A stretch of DNA of 64,000 bases from Ahrensia sp. (GCA_002706335.1 PAKZ01000038.1:1-64000); one strand, 5' to 3'. Positions 18,332 through 27,284 are shown, counted from the first letter of the stretch. Notes: generated from the sequence alone by a model not told the origin. Made by a program: numbers and translations.

Positions 18332-19822
18332 ATGACCATGACCGATCAGGTTTCACAGCCCGAAGACCTGCGCCCCGATCGCTGGATCGCGATGTTCGTC
18401 CTTCTGATGGCGCAATTCATGAACCTGATCGACGTGACGATCGTCAACGTCGCCATGCCGAGCCTGCAGAAGGCCTTCAATGCGACGAGCAGCCAGATCG
18501 AATGGGTTGTCGCGGCCTATATCCTTGTCTTCGCCCTCGGACTTTTGCCGCTGGGCCGTCTCGGAGACATCATCGGTCGTCCTCGCATGTTCATGGCGGG
18601 TGTCGGCGTCTTCACGCTCGGATCGCTCTTTTGCGGCCTTGCGACGTCCATGCCGTTCCTGATTTCAGCACGCCTCCTGCAGGGGGTTGGCGGCGCGATG
18701 ATGGTGCCGCAGACGCTCGCCATCGCGCAAGTCCTGTTTCCCCCGCGCGAGCGCGCAATGGCCTTTTCGCTGTTCGGCCTGACCGCAGGCCTCGCCTCGG
18801 TAACCGGTCCGGTTCTTGGAGGTTTCCTGATCGACCTGGACATCTGGGGTCTGGAATGGCGCCCGATCTTTCTGGTCAACATTCCCGTCGGCGCCATCGC
18901 GGTGGCAGGGGCGCTGCGCTTCATCCCCCGCATGCCGGGCTTGACCGAAATGAAAAATGATTGTCTCGGGATCCTGCTCGCGAGTATCACCGTCATGCTG
19001 CTGATCTTCCCGCTGATCGAGGGACGTGAACTCGGCTGGCCGGTCTGGACATTCGTCATGATGGCGGCGTCGCTTCCGGCTGCAGCTATCTTCGTGTTCT
19101 GGCAGCGCCGTCAGCAGGGCCTCGGAGGACCGCAACTGTTGCCCTTCGCGTTGCTGGCCAACCGCAACTTCCTGATCGGGACTGCCATGACGACGATCCT
19201 CTTCGCCGGGATCCCGGGCTTTTTCCTCGTCCTCGCGCTCTACCTCCAGAATGGTAACGGCTTGACGCCCTTGCAGTCTGGCCTCACCACCATGCCATTT
19301 TCGATTGGGGTTCTCTGCGCGTCGCTGGTTTCTGGCCGTCTCGGCATGCGCTGGCCGCGCCGCCGCATCACAGCCGGCGCATTGTTCCTCGCAGGCGCCA
19401 TGGTCTGGCTCCATTTCGTGGTCGCAGGCGTCGAGCCCCCGCTCAACCGTCTGGTGTTCGCTGTGCCCCTGCTTGCCGGTGGCCTGGGGCTTGGCGTTGC
19501 GATAGCGCCGATGTTCCAGACCGTCCTGTCGAATGTGCCGCCGCGCGATGCCGGATCGGGATCCGGCGCCCTGCAATCGTTCCAGCAGGTGGGCGGCGCG
19601 CTGGGCGTCGCCTTGATGGGGCAGCTTTTCTTCTCGAAACTCGCCCTCGGTATGCAATCCGGCCTGCCGACCCATGCGGCCTATGGCGAAGGGCTGGTGC
19701 GCGCGCTCTACTTCAACACCGTCGGCTTCGTTCTCATCGCGGTCATGGTGAGGCTGCTCCCGCGTCCGGAGGCCGCGAAACAGGGCGGGCAGCAGGCAGC
19801 GCCTCAGCCCGCCGTGGAGTGA
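18332..19822 (+). CDS. DHA2-type MFS multidrug efflux transporter
   Basis: The 496-residue permease has 14 predicted helices, the DHA2 (QacA/EmrB) topology. Diagnostic blocks are LIDVTIVNVAMPSL in helix 1 (motif D1), LGRLGDIIGRPRMF in loop 2-3 (motif A) and GLTAGLASVTGPVLGGFLI in helix 5 (motif C, antiporter). It should export hydrophobic or cationic compounds by proton exchange. ATGs at 18332 and 18338 are both possible. No TetR-type regulator or membrane fusion partner is adjacent. Confidence 0.88.
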   Translation: MTMTDQVSQPEDLRPDRWIAMFVLLMAQFMNLIDVTIVNVAMPSLQKAFNATSSQIEWVVAAYILVFALGLLPLGRLGDIIGRPRMFMAGVGVFTLGSLFCGLATSMPFLISARLLQGVGGAMMVPQTLAIAQVLFPPRERAMAFSLFGLTAGLASVTGPVLGGFLIDLDIWGLEWRPIFLVNIPVGAIAVAGALRFIPRMPGLTEMKNDCLGILLASITVMLLIFPLIEGRELGWPVWTFVMMAASLPAAAIFVFWQRRQQGLGGPQLLPFALLANRNFLIGTAMTTILFAGIPGFFLVLALYLQNGNGLTPLQSGLTTMPFSIGVLCASLVSGRLGMRWPRRRITAGALFLAGAMVWLHFVVAGVEPPLNRLVFAVPLLAGGLGLGVAIAPMFQTVLSNVPPRDAGSGSGALQSFQQVGGALGVALMGQLFFSKLALGMQSGLPTHAAYGEGLVRALYFNTVGFVLIAVMVRLLPRPEAAKQGGQQAAPQPAVE

Positions 19823-19831
19823 TCGGTCCGC

Positions 19832-20740
19832 TTAAGCCTTGTCGTGGACGATCAGGGTGCCGGCGCCGTGCTCGGTGAAGAGCTCCAGAAGCACGGCATG
19901 GGCAACCTTGCCGTTGACGATCACGACGCCCTTGACGCCGCGTTGCAGCGCCTCGATGCAGGTCTCGACCTTCGGGATCATGCCGCCGGAGATCGTGCCG
20001 TCCTTGATCAGCGCCTTGGCCTCGGAGATCGTCAGCTGCTTGATCAGCTCGCCATTCTTGTCGAGCACGCCGGGTACGTCAGTGAGGAAGAGCAGGCGTG
20101 ACGCCGCCAGCGAGCCCGCGATCGCGCCGGCGAATGTGTCTGCATTGATGTTGTAGGTGTGGCCATCACGTCCCGGCGCGACCGGCGCGATCACCGGGAT
20201 CATCTCCGATCGCGCCAGCAGATCGAGAAGGGTGCGGTCCACCTCGACCGGTTCGCCGACGAAGCCCAGATCGAGGATGCGCTCGATATTGCTGTCCGGG
20301 TCGGTCATCGTCTTGCGGGCTTTTTCGGCGAACACCATGTTGCCGTCCTTGCCGCACAGGCCGATCGCCCATTCTCCCGCCGCGTTGATCATCGCGACGA
20401 TTTCCTTGTTGATCGAGCCGGCAAGCACCATCTCGACGATCTCGACCGTGGCGCGGTCCGTCACCCGCAACCCGCCCTCGAATTTCGATTCGATGCCCAT
20501 CTTCTTGAGCATCGCGCCGATCTGCGGGCCACCGCCATGAATGACGACCGGATTGACTCCCGACTGCTTCAACAGCGCGATATCCTGCGCGAAAGCCTGC
20601 CCGAGAGAGGCGTCGCCCATGGCGTTGCCGCCATATTTCACCACTACCGTCTTGTCTTCGTAGCGCTGCATATACGGCAGCGCCCGTGCGAGAATGTGGG
20701 CTTCGCTCTGTGGGGATTGGGTTTCGTTTTCGTCGCTCAT
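19832..20740 (-). CDS. argB: Acetylglutamate kinase
   Basis: The 302-residue enzyme phosphorylates N-acetyl-L-glutamate, the second step of arginine synthesis. Family blocks include [11 protein letters not shown] (ATP site), [11 protein letters not shown] (substrate site), [10 protein letters not shown] and [10 protein letters not shown] near the nucleotide site. An ATG nine bases upstream (20749) is an alternative start. In rhizobia argB usually follows engB directly; here an ECF/fasciclin/msrB cassette lies between. It is divergent from the ECF sigma gene. Confidence 0.95.
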   Translation of the reverse strand: MSDENETQSPQSEAHILARALPYMQRYEDKTVVVKYGGNAMGDASLGQAFAQDIALLKQSGVNPVVIHGGGPQIGAMLKKMGIESKFEGGLRVTDRATVEIVEMVLAGSINKEIVAMINAAGEWAIGLCGKDGNMVFAEKARKTMTDPDSNIERILDLGFVGEPVEVDRTLLDLLARSEMIPVIAPVAPGRDGHTYNINADTFAGAIAGSLAASRLLFLTDVPGVLDKNGELIKQLTISEAKALIKDGTISGGMIPKVETCIEALQRGVKGVVIVNGKVAHAVLLELFTEHGAGTLIVHDKA

Positions 20741-20758
20741 GAAATCCATAGTCCGGCA

Positions 20759-20785
20759 GTAACTTGAAATCGTTTGGTTTCGTCT
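20759..20785 (+). promoter_or_regulatory. Predicted ECF-type promoter (autoregulatory)
   Basis: GTAAC at 20759-20763 is followed after exactly 17 bases by CGTCT at 20781-20785, 52 bases before the ECF sigma start. The same spacing and -10 box occur upstream of both fasciclin genes, where the -35 is GAAAC. This fits an ECF factor driving its own operon. Confidence 0.6.
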
Positions 20786-20836
20786 ATCTCTTTGCATTAG
20801 AGAGGGCAATTGTGCCCTTTGATTTTGGGAGAAGGC

Positions 20837-21382
20837 GTGATCGACGACGCTGCTGACATCGCCGACCTGATTGCACGCACGGCCTTGAATGACCGCGCAG
20901 CCTTCCGACGCCTCTATAACGCATCTTCTTCGAAACTTTTCGCCGTCGCCCTTCGTATATTGAGGGACAGGACGGAAGCCGAAGATGCGTTGCAGGACAT
21001 TTATGTGAAGATCTGGAATCGGGCGGACCGGTTCGCCGGAGGCGGAACGAGCCCTATGGGGTGGCTTGTCGCCATCGCCCGCAACCATGCCATAGATCGC
21101 CTTCGCGCCCGCCGCTCAGGTCATAGCGACATCGACAAACATGCCGATATCGCCGATCCGGGCCGATCGCCCGAATCCGAGGCGATTGCGTCTTCGGAAC
21201 GCTCGCGCCTCGACGGCTGCATAGAGCAGCTGGAAGAGGCAAAGGCAAATTCGGTACGCGCCGCCTATCTGGACGGCTATTCGTACCAGGAACTGGCGGA
21301 ACGGCATTCGGTTCCGCTCAACACGATGAGAACCTGGCTGCGACGTAGCCTGATCAAGCTTAGAGAGTGCCTCGAGGCATGA
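20837..21382 (+). CDS. ECF-family RNA polymerase sigma factor (SigK-like)
   Basis: The 181-residue protein has a sigma-70 region 2 ([20 protein letters not shown], then [16 protein letters not shown] and [19 protein letters not shown]) and a region 4 ([30 protein letters not shown] helix-turn-helix). It would direct core polymerase to G(A/T)AAC-N17-CGTCT promoters. The GTG at 20837 follows GGGAGAAGG, a better start than the TTG at 20810. Its stop overlaps the anti-sigma ATG (ATGA). Neighbours suggest a role in envelope or oxidative stress. Confidence 0.88.
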   Translation: MIDDAADIADLIARTALNDRAAFRRLYNASSSKLFAVALRILRDRTEAEDALQDIYVKIWNRADRFAGGGTSPMGWLVAIARNHAIDRLRARRSGHSDIDKHADIADPGRSPESEAIASSERSRLDGCIEQLEEAKANSVRAAYLDGYSYQELAERHSVPLNTMRTWLRRSLIKLRECLEA

Positions 21383-22101
21383 CGGACGTAAACGAACATG
21401 AAGGTGGCGAGCGCGACGACGATATTGTCGCGGCCGAATATGTTCTTGGCGTCCTGCCGGACGCGGAACGCACGCGGATTGCGCGGCGTATCGAGGAAGA
21501 ACGCGCCTTCGCCATGCTCGTGGCGGCTTGGGAGGAACGTCTTTCGGGCATGAACGAGGCTTTTGGCGAGGAACGTCCCCCGTCAGATACATTCGGCAAG
21601 ATAGAGGATCGGCTCTTTGCGGTTGATCCTGTGCACAAGAAAGCCAATGCGGGGCTGTGGACCAGCCTTGTCTTCTGGCGCGGCCTGGCGGTCGCCTCGT
21701 TCGCCATGGTCGCGATCCTCGCCGGGACACTCGTGATGAGGGACATCGGGACCGGCGTGGCGCGCGAGGACGTTGTTGCGTCGCTGGCCGCCGAGGATTC
21801 CGACGCGACCTTCCTCGCGGTGAAGGCGCCGGACGGAAACATCCGCATTACCCGTACAGGCGGTGTGGAGCCGCCGTCCGGGCGCTCGCACGAACTATGG
21901 GTTATCGTTGCCGACCGCGACCCGATCTCGCTTGGACTGGTGACGCCTGAGGGGACAACCAGCACAGTGCTCCCATCCGACATCGCACGCCTGCCGGACG
22001 ACGCCCTGACGCTGGCCGTCACGCTGGAGCCCGCGGGTGGAGCGCCCGAAGGCAAGCCGACCGGCCCGATCATCGCGGCGGGCCATCTGAGAAAAATCTG
22101 A
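21379..22101 (+). CDS. Anti-sigma factor, RskA-like
   Basis: The 240-residue protein has an N-terminal cytoplasmic segment with AAEYVLGVLPDAERTRIARRIE, characteristic of RskA-type anti-sigma domains. One transmembrane helix follows at about residues 101-120 (GLAVASFAMVAILAGTLVM). The periplasmic RskA C-terminal domain includes GRSHELWVIVADRDPISLGL. It should hold the ECF factor inactive at the membrane until proteolysis or a redox signal releases it. It overlaps the sigma gene by 4 bases. I see no His-Cys zinc motif, so it is not ChrR- or ZAS-like. Confidence 0.85.
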   Translation: MTDVNEHEGGERDDDIVAAEYVLGVLPDAERTRIARRIEEERAFAMLVAAWEERLSGMNEAFGEERPPSDTFGKIEDRLFAVDPVHKKANAGLWTSLVFWRGLAVASFAMVAILAGTLVMRDIGTGVAREDVVASLAAEDSDATFLAVKAPDGNIRITRTGGVEPPSGRSHELWVIVADRDPISLGLVTPEGTTSTVLPSDIARLPDDALTLAVTLEPAGGAPEGKPTGPIIAAGHLRKI

Positions 22102-22109
22102 CCTCGGCT

Positions 22110-22136
22110 GAAACTCTTTTTCGCCCCGTCTCGTCT
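22110..22136 (+). promoter_or_regulatory. Predicted ECF-type promoter of fasciclin gene
   Basis: GAAAC at 22110-22114 and CGTCT at 22132-22136 are separated by 17 bases, the same layout as at 20759-20785. The first spacer bases (TCTTTT) also match the promoter of the two-domain fasciclin gene at 25353-25379. It lies 47 bases before the ATG. Confidence 0.65.
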
Positions 22137-22183
22137 CCTTGGTTATCCACGCCACACCGGCGTGAGAAAAAAAGGAGTTAGAC

Positions 22184-22741
22184 ATGAGAAATCTTATTCG
22201 CACGATTGCTGTCTCGACCGCCCTGACCATCGCGGCTTCCGCACCGGCTCTTGCCGAGAACCCGATGGTTGGCGGCGCGCCGATGTATGAATCGAAGAAC
22301 ATCGTTGAAAATGCCGTGAACTCCAAGGACCACACGACGCTGGTTGCCGCTGTTAAGGCGGCCGGACTGGTCGACACGCTGTCCGGGGAAGGCCCGTTCA
22401 CCGTTTTCGCGCCGACCAATGAGGCATTTGCCGCATTGCCTGACGGCACCGTGGAAACCCTGCTCAAGCCTGAGAACAAGGATCAGCTGACCAAGATCCT
22501 GACCTGCCATGTCGTCGCAGCCGACGCCATGTCGGACGCGATCATGGGCATGATTTCCGACGATGGCGGCGCGCATCCGGTCAAGACCGTCGGCGGCTGC
22601 ACGTTCACGGCCAAGATGGATGGCGACAACATCGTCATCGAGGACGGTCAGGGTAACGAGGCCAAGGTGACCATTGCCGACGTCAAGCAGTCGAACGGCG
22701 TGATCCACGTCATCGACCACGTTCTCCTTCCGGCTTCGTAA
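22184..22741 (+). CDS. Periplasmic fasciclin (FAS1) domain protein
   Basis: The 185-residue protein has a signal peptide (cleavage after ALA, residue 25) and one FAS1 domain: TLVAAVKAAGLVDTL, GPFTVFAPTNEAFAALP (H1-like box) and NGVIHVIDHVLLP (H2-like box). FAS1 proteins act in adhesion or envelope protection. Two Cys residues (LTCHV and GGCTF) could form a disulfide. An A-rich leader with AAAAAAAGGAG precedes the ATG. Its N-terminal half is nearly the same as both domains of the larger fasciclin protein at 24164-25315. Confidence 0.9.
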   Translation: MRNLIRTIAVSTALTIAASAPALAENPMVGGAPMYESKNIVENAVNSKDHTTLVAAVKAAGLVDTLSGEGPFTVFAPTNEAFAALPDGTVETLLKPENKDQLTKILTCHVVAADAMSDAIMGMISDDGGAHPVKTVGGCTFTAKMDGDNIVIEDGQGNEAKVTIADVKQSNGVIHVIDHVLLPAS

Positions 22742-22874
22742 CTCCGTCGGAAGGTCCACCGGCGCCAGCAATTCTCTCAGCTGGCGCCGGGTCTTCACGA
22801 AATTGTTTCGAACCGTGATGTGCGAACTACGCCTCCCCTGCATATATCACGGGAAAGCCAAGGAGGAACCCGCT

Positions 22875-23363
22875 ATGAAACGACGTACATTTATGGGCCT
22901 TGGCGCCGCGACGGCTTTTCTTGGCGGCGCATCGGTCTATGCTCTGGCAGACAGTTCGGAAGGTGAGTTCGAGATTATGAAAAGCGAAGAGGAATGGCGC
23001 AAGATTCTGACGGAAGAACAGTTCGCCGTCATGCGCAAGGAAGCGACGGAACGTGCCTTCACCAGCCCGCTCAATGACGAGAAGCGCGAAGGCATTTTCC
23101 ATTGCGCCGCATGCGATCTGCCGCTCTTTTCGTCCGAAGCCAAATTCGACAGCGGCACTGGCTGGCCGAGTTTCTATGAACCTCTGCCGGATGCCGTCGG
23201 CTACAAAACCGATTTCAAGCTGATCTATCCGCGCAAGGAAGAACATTGCAGCCGCTGCGGCGGCCATCTCGGCCATGTCTTCAATGACGGCCCCCAGCCG
23301 ACCGGCAAGCGTCACTGCATCAACGGCGTGGCGCTGGCCTTCAAGCCGGGCGAAACCGCCTGA
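22875..23363 (+). CDS. msrB: Peptide-methionine (R)-S-oxide reductase, exported
   Basis: The 162-residue enzyme reduces the R epimer of methionine sulfoxide. Zinc-binding CxxC pairs are CAAC (about residue 76) and CSRC (about residue 124). The catalytic Cys is in KRHCING near the C-terminus, and TGWPSFYEP is the family block. Residues 1-25 start KRRTFMGLG and continue hydrophobic, a probable Tat signal, which puts repair in the periplasm. AAGGAGG precedes the start. Adjacency to the ECF/fasciclin genes suggests a shared oxidative-envelope role. Confidence 0.9.
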   Translation: MKRRTFMGLGAATAFLGGASVYALADSSEGEFEIMKSEEEWRKILTEEQFAVMRKEATERAFTSPLNDEKREGIFHCAACDLPLFSSEAKFDSGTGWPSFYEPLPDAVGYKTDFKLIYPRKEEHCSRCGGHLGHVFNDGPQPTGKRHCINGVALAFKPGETA

Positions 23364-23369
23364 CGATTT

Positions 23370-24035
23370 CTAGGATTGGGCGGCGACAATCATTGCCGCC
23401 CGCAATTCCTCTATACCGGCATTCTTTTCCGACGAGGTCGTAAGCACTTCAGGAAAGGCTGCCGGTCTTTTTTTGACGCGATCAGCCGTTTCGGCAAGCA
23501 CGCGCGGCACGCCTGCCTCCTTGATCTTGTCGATCTTGGTCAGCACCACCTGATAGGAGACAGCCGCCTTGTCGAGCAGGTCCATGACCTCCTCGTCGTT
23601 CTTCTTGACGCCATGGCGCGCGTCGATCAGCAGATAGACCCGCTTCAGCGTCACGCGTCCCCTGAGATATGTGAAGACCAGCTTCGTCCAGTTGTCGACG
23701 GTGGCCTTGGGTGCCTGGGCGAAGCCGTAGCCCGGCATGTCGACAATGGCGAGGGGCGGCAGGTCGTCGGCCGACCCCGCATAACCGCTCGGCACGAAGA
23801 AATTGAGCTCCTGCGTGCGACCTGGCGTGTTCGAGGTGCGTGCCAGGCCCTTCTTGGCGACGACTGCGTTGATCAGCGACGATTTACCGACATTGGACCG
23901 TCCGGCAAAAGCGACCTCGGGCGGCCCTTCCGGCGGCAGGAACTTCATGGCGGGCACGCCGCGGATGAAATCCCATTGCAGCGGAAAGGCAGTCAGGCTC
24001 TCGGTATTGTCCTGGATCGGGGGCTCACGGGTCAT
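23370..24035 (-). CDS. engB: Ribosome biogenesis GTPase EngB/YihA
   Basis: The 221-residue GTPase is needed for late 50S subunit assembly. G motifs are clear: GRSNVGKSS (G1), NTPGRTQ (G2 region), DMPGYG (G3), TKIDK (G4) and TSSEKN (G5). I chose the ATG at 24035; the longer frame begins with a TTG. In relatives engB lies directly downstream of yidC; here a fasciclin gene and its terminator separate them by about 1.4 kb. Confidence 0.95.
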   Translation of the reverse strand: MTREPPIQDNTESLTAFPLQWDFIRGVPAMKFLPPEGPPEVAFAGRSNVGKSSLINAVVAKKGLARTSNTPGRTQELNFFVPSGYAGSADDLPPLAIVDMPGYGFAQAPKATVDNWTKLVFTYLRGRVTLKRVYLLIDARHGVKKNDEEVMDLLDKAAVSYQVVLTKIDKIKEAGVPRVLAETADRVKKRPAAFPEVLTTSSEKNAGIEELRAAMIVAAQS

Positions 24036-24102
24036 CCCGCGCAATTACCGTGTTCTGTTTCACGATGAAAGCGGGAAACGCTATTGTTCAGAAACCCGCA
24101 AT

Positions 24103-24132
24103 GAAAAACCGGCTCCCCTGAGGGGAGCCGGT
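24103..24132 (-). terminator. Rho-independent terminator of fasciclin gene
   Basis: Read on the minus strand, ACCGGCTCCCC, a 3-base loop and GGGGAGCCGGT form a perfect 11-bp stem followed by TTTTTC. It lies 31 bases after the two-domain fasciclin stop. A strong terminator here isolates fasciclin from engB. Confidence 0.85.
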
Positions 24133-24163
24133 GGTCATGGCGTTGGTTTGACAGTATCGCGTC

Positions 24164-25315
24164 TCACTTCGGCAGCAGGACATCGTCGACGACATGAATC
24201 ACGCCGTTCGACTGGTTGACGTCGGATATCGTGACTTTGCCCGCACCGCCTGCTTCGTCGAAAATGTAGAGGCTGCGCCCCTTCACGACCGCGGTCAGTG
24301 CGTCACCGCTGACTGCGTTGAAATTGTAACGGCCGCCATGCTTGCGGGCGAGACGCCGCAACTCATCCGCCGACAGATCGCCGGCCACCACATGGGCCGT
24401 CAGGATCTTCGTCAGTTGATCCTTGTTCTCCGGCTTCAGCAGCGTCTCGACCGTGCCGGCCGGCAGTTTTTCAAAGGCCGCATTGGTCGGTGCGAAGACC
24501 GTAAACGGGCCTTCGCCCGAGAGGGTCTCGACAAGCCCGGCGGCTTTCACCGCGGCGACCAGCGTTGTGTGGTCCTTGGAGTTCACCGCGTTCTCGACAA
24601 TGGTCTTGGACGGATACATGGGTGCGCCGCCAACCATCACCGTATCTTCGTCCGCCATTGCGGTATCATTCATCATCTTGCCGTCGCCGGTCGAGCTTTC
24701 GTCCATCGCGTTTTCAGACTTCATGCCCTCGTCCGCGGCTGGCAAAAGTACGGTGTCGATGACGTGAATGACGCCGTTCGATTGTTCGACGTCCGGAATC
24801 GTGACGGTAGCCTCGTTGCCCTGGCCATCGACGATGACGATGTTGTCGCCGTCCATCTTCGCGGTGAAGACGCAACCGCCAACAGTCTGGACCGGGTGCT
24901 CGCCATTGTCGTCGGCGATCATGCCCATGATAGCATCCGACATCGCATTCGCCGCGACGACGTGGCAGGTCAGAATCTTGGTCAATTGGTCCTTGTTCTC
25001 CGGCTTGAGAAGGGTTTCGACCGTGCCAGCCGGCAGTTTTTCAAAGGCTGCGTTGGTCGGAGCGAATACCGTGAACGGGCCTTCGCCCGAGAGGGTCTCG
25101 ACCAGCCCGGCGGCTTTCACCGCAGCGACCAGCGTCGTGTGATCGGCCGAATTGACCGCGTTCTCGATGATATTCTTGGATGCGTACATCGGCGCACCGC
25201 CAACCATCGGGGTTTCCTGTGCGATTGCTGTCGTGGGCACGAGCGCGGTTGTCGATGCACCGGCAAAAGCCAGCGCAGTCGATAGAAACAGTGCTTTGGC
25301 GATCTGTCTGCTCAT
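24164..25315 (-). CDS. Exported protein with two FAS1 (fasciclin) domains
   Basis: The 383-residue protein has a signal peptide (about residues 1-32, ending AIA) and two FAS1 domains, about 36-195 and 228-383, joined by an acidic Met-rich linker (DEGMKSENAMDESSTGDG). The N-terminal halves of both domains are almost identical to each other and to the single-domain protein at 22184-22741. The second domain's C-half differs: it carries AHVVAGDLSADELRRLA and lacks the LTC/GGC cysteine pair. GAGGAGGTAC precedes the ATG. An ECF-type promoter lies at 25353-25379 and a terminator at 24103-24132, so this is a monocistronic unit. Confidence 0.9.
   Translation of the reverse strand: MSRQIAKALFLSTALAFAGASTTALVPTTAIAQETPMVGGAPMYASKNIIENAVNSADHTTLVAAVKAAGLVETLSGEGPFTVFAPTNAAFEKLPAGTVETLLKPENKDQLTKILTCHVVAANAMSDAIMGMIADDNGEHPVQTVGGCVFTAKMDGDNIVIVDGQGNEATVTIPDVEQSNGVIHVIDTVLLPAADEGMKSENAMDESSTGDGKMMNDTAMADEDTVMVGGAPMYPSKTIVENAVNSKDHTTLVAAVKAAGLVETLSGEGPFTVFAPTNAAFEKLPAGTVETLLKPENKDQLTKILTAHVVAGDLSADELRRLARKHGGRYNFNAVSGDALTAVVKGRSLYIFDEAGGAGKVTISDVNQSNGVIHVVDDVLLPK
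24398..24638. repeat. FAS1 N-half repeat, copy A
   Basis: These bases encode the first half of the second FAS1 domain. They match 24968-25208 at a fixed offset of 570 bases (190 codons) with scattered, mostly synonymous differences. Similarity drops at the start of each domain's second half. The pattern indicates duplication or gene conversion within the gene. Confidence 0.75.
24968..25208. repeat. FAS1 N-half repeat, copy B
   Basis: This is the partner of 24398-24638 and encodes the first half of domain 1. The segment at 22270-22510 on the plus strand encodes the equivalent half of the single-domain protein and is also very similar in protein sequence. Confidence 0.75.
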
Positions 25316-25352
25316 TGGAAGTACCTCCTCTGTTGTCAGCTTCCGACCGAGA

Positions 25353-25379
25353 AGACGAGGCAAGTCACAAAAGAGTTTC
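25353..25379 (-). promoter_or_regulatory. Predicted ECF-type promoter of two-domain fasciclin gene
   Basis: On the minus strand GAAAC (25379-25375), 17 spacer bases and CGTCT (25357-25353) reproduce the layout seen at 20759 and 22110. Extended identity with the 22110 promoter covers GCTGAAACTCTTTT and CTCGTCT. It lies 38 bases upstream of the start codon. Confidence 0.65.
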
Positions 25380-25422
25380 AGCAAGATACGGAGCGCTGCC
25401 GCTCGACCGAACGCCGGATAAC

Positions 25423-25451
25423 AAAAAAGCGGACCTGGCGGCCCGCTTTTT
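25423..25451 (-). terminator. Terminator after yidC
   Basis: AAAAAGCGG (25424-25432) pairs with CCGCTTTTT (25443-25451). On the minus strand the stem is followed by a T-run, 22 bases after the yidC stop. Its symmetry allows termination in both directions. Confidence 0.8.
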
Positions 25452-25472
25452 CGGTGTTCAAGGCATCTGGCG

Positions 25473-27284
25473 CTATTCGGTCGCGTCGGCCTTTTTCTTT
25501 CGGCCGAACAACCCTCGCAGATTGTCCCACAGCTCGATCTTGGCGCCATTCTTCTTCATGATCACGCCTTGCTGAATGATCGATAGGGTATTGTTCCACG
25601 CCCAGTAGATCACGAGGCCCGCCGGGAAGCTGGCCAGCATGAACATGAAAACGAGCGGCATCCAGTTGAAGATCATCGCCTGTGTCGGGTCCGGCGGCGC
25701 CGGGTTCATCCGCATCTGGAGGAACATGGTGATGCCCATGAGCAGCGGCCAAACCCCGATGGCAAGGAATGTTCCGATGACGGGGATCGCCGACGGGTCG
25801 TAGGGCAGCAGGCCGAACAGGTTGAAGACATGTGTCGGATCCGGTGCGGAAAGATCCTGGATCCAGCCGAAGAACGGCGCGTGGCGCATCTCGATGGTGA
25901 TATAAATCACCTTATAGAGGGCGAAGAAGACCGGAATCTGGATGAGCATTGGCCAGCAGCCGGCGACGGGATTGATTTTCTCCGTCTTGTAGAGCTCCAT
26001 CATCGCCTTCTGCATCTTCTCGCGGTCGTCGCCGTACTTCTCCTTCAGCTCCTGTATCTTTGGCTGCATGACTTTCATGCGGGCCATCGAGGCATAGGAC
26101 ATGTTCGCGAGCGGGAAGAAGACGGCCTTGACGATAACGGTGGTGACCAGGATCGCCACGCCGAAATTGCCGAAGAAATTGTAGAGGAAGTCGATGAGGT
26201 GGAACATCGGCCGGGTGATGAAGAAGAACCAGCCCCAGTCGATCAGCTTCTCGAACAAGCGGATGTCATAGGTTTCCTTGTAGGCATCGAGCAGGCTCGA
26301 AATCTTGGCCCCGGCAAAAAACAGATTGTCGAACTGGACGGTCTCGCCCGCATTGATCGTCACCGGGTCTTTAAGGAAATCAGACTGGTAGCGCGGGCGG
26401 CCCTCGGAGAAATACGAATAGCGCGGCTGAAAGGTTTCTCCCCCGGTCGGGACCATCGCGGTCGCCCAGTACTTGTCGGTGATGCCAAGCCAGCCATCGG
26501 TCGACTTGCCAACCGCGACCATGCCGTCGTCCTCGATCTTGTTGTATTTGATCTCGGTCAGCCCGTCTTCACCGGTCACGCCGATCAGGCCTTCATGCAA
26601 CACATAGATCGGCGGCTTGGCGGGCTTGGAATAGCGTGTGACGCGGCCATATTCCTGCAGCGCAACAGCTCCGCCGGAATTGTTCGTCACTGCATCATCG
26701 ATCTGGAACATGTAGTTGTCGTCGATCGAAATAGTCCGCGTGAAGACGATGCCATTGGGTGCGGTATAGGTCAGTTCGACAGGCGAGGACGGCGTGAGCG
26801 TCGCCCCTTCGGGCGCCTGCCAGACCGCGTCGGACGCCGGTGCGCCGTCAACGCCGAGATAACCGAATTCGCCGATATAGCCGTCGACGTCGCTGGACGG
26901 CTTGAGCAGGGTGACGATGTCGGAATCCTTGGCGATCGTGACGCGATAGTCCTTGAGCTTCAGATCGTCGAAGCGTGCACCGCGCAGATTGATCGAACCC
27001 GTAAGGGTCGGAGTATCGATGGCGACACGGCCCGCTTCCGGCTGGGCTTCGCTGCTTGCCGCCTCGCTCGGCGCGACCGCACCGCTGCCTGCGGTGGCCT
27101 GCGGCAGCGATGTGTTTTCCGAGGTCGTCGCCGACGGTTCGGTCGTCGTTTCCTGCTGCGCCTGGATTTCCAGTTGCGCCTGCTTTTCGGCCTCGATCTT
27201 CGGACCGATGTAGAAAATCTGCCATGCCGCCAGGATCACCACCGAGAGGATGATCGTGATGAACAGGTTGCGGTTATTTTCCAT
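25473..27284 (-). CDS. yidC: Membrane protein insertase YidC
   Basis: The 603-residue insertase places proteins in the inner membrane, alone or with SecYEG. An N-terminal helix (NLFITIILSVVILAAWQIFYI, about residues 6-26) is followed by a large periplasmic domain (about 60-370). The conserved C-terminal five-helix core includes FGNFGVAILVTTVIVKAVFFP, GGCWP-like AGCWPMLIQIPVFFALYKV and the Pro-rich MRMNPAPPDPTQ. Its start overlaps the rnpA end by 11 bases, giving an rpmH-rnpA-yidC operon. The Ala/Thr/Glu-rich segment at 38-95 is a flexible linker. Confidence 0.96.
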   Translation of the reverse strand: MENNRNLFITIILSVVILAAWQIFYIGPKIEAEKQAQLEIQAQQETTTEPSATTSENTSLPQATAGSGAVAPSEAASSEAQPEAGRVAIDTPTLTGSINLRGARFDDLKLKDYRVTIAKDSDIVTLLKPSSDVDGYIGEFGYLGVDGAPASDAVWQAPEGATLTPSSPVELTYTAPNGIVFTRTISIDDNYMFQIDDAVTNNSGGAVALQEYGRVTRYSKPAKPPIYVLHEGLIGVTGEDGLTEIKYNKIEDDGMVAVGKSTDGWLGITDKYWATAMVPTGGETFQPRYSYFSEGRPRYQSDFLKDPVTINAGETVQFDNLFFAGAKISSLLDAYKETYDIRLFEKLIDWGWFFFITRPMFHLIDFLYNFFGNFGVAILVTTVIVKAVFFPLANMSYASMARMKVMQPKIQELKEKYGDDREKMQKAMMELYKTEKINPVAGCWPMLIQIPVFFALYKVIYITIEMRHAPFFGWIQDLSAPDPTHVFNLFGLLPYDPSAIPVIGTFLAIGVWPLLMGITMFLQMRMNPAPPDPTQAMIFNWMPLVFMFMLASFPAGLVIYWAWNNTLSIIQQGVIMKKNGAKIELWDNLRGLFGRKKKADATE

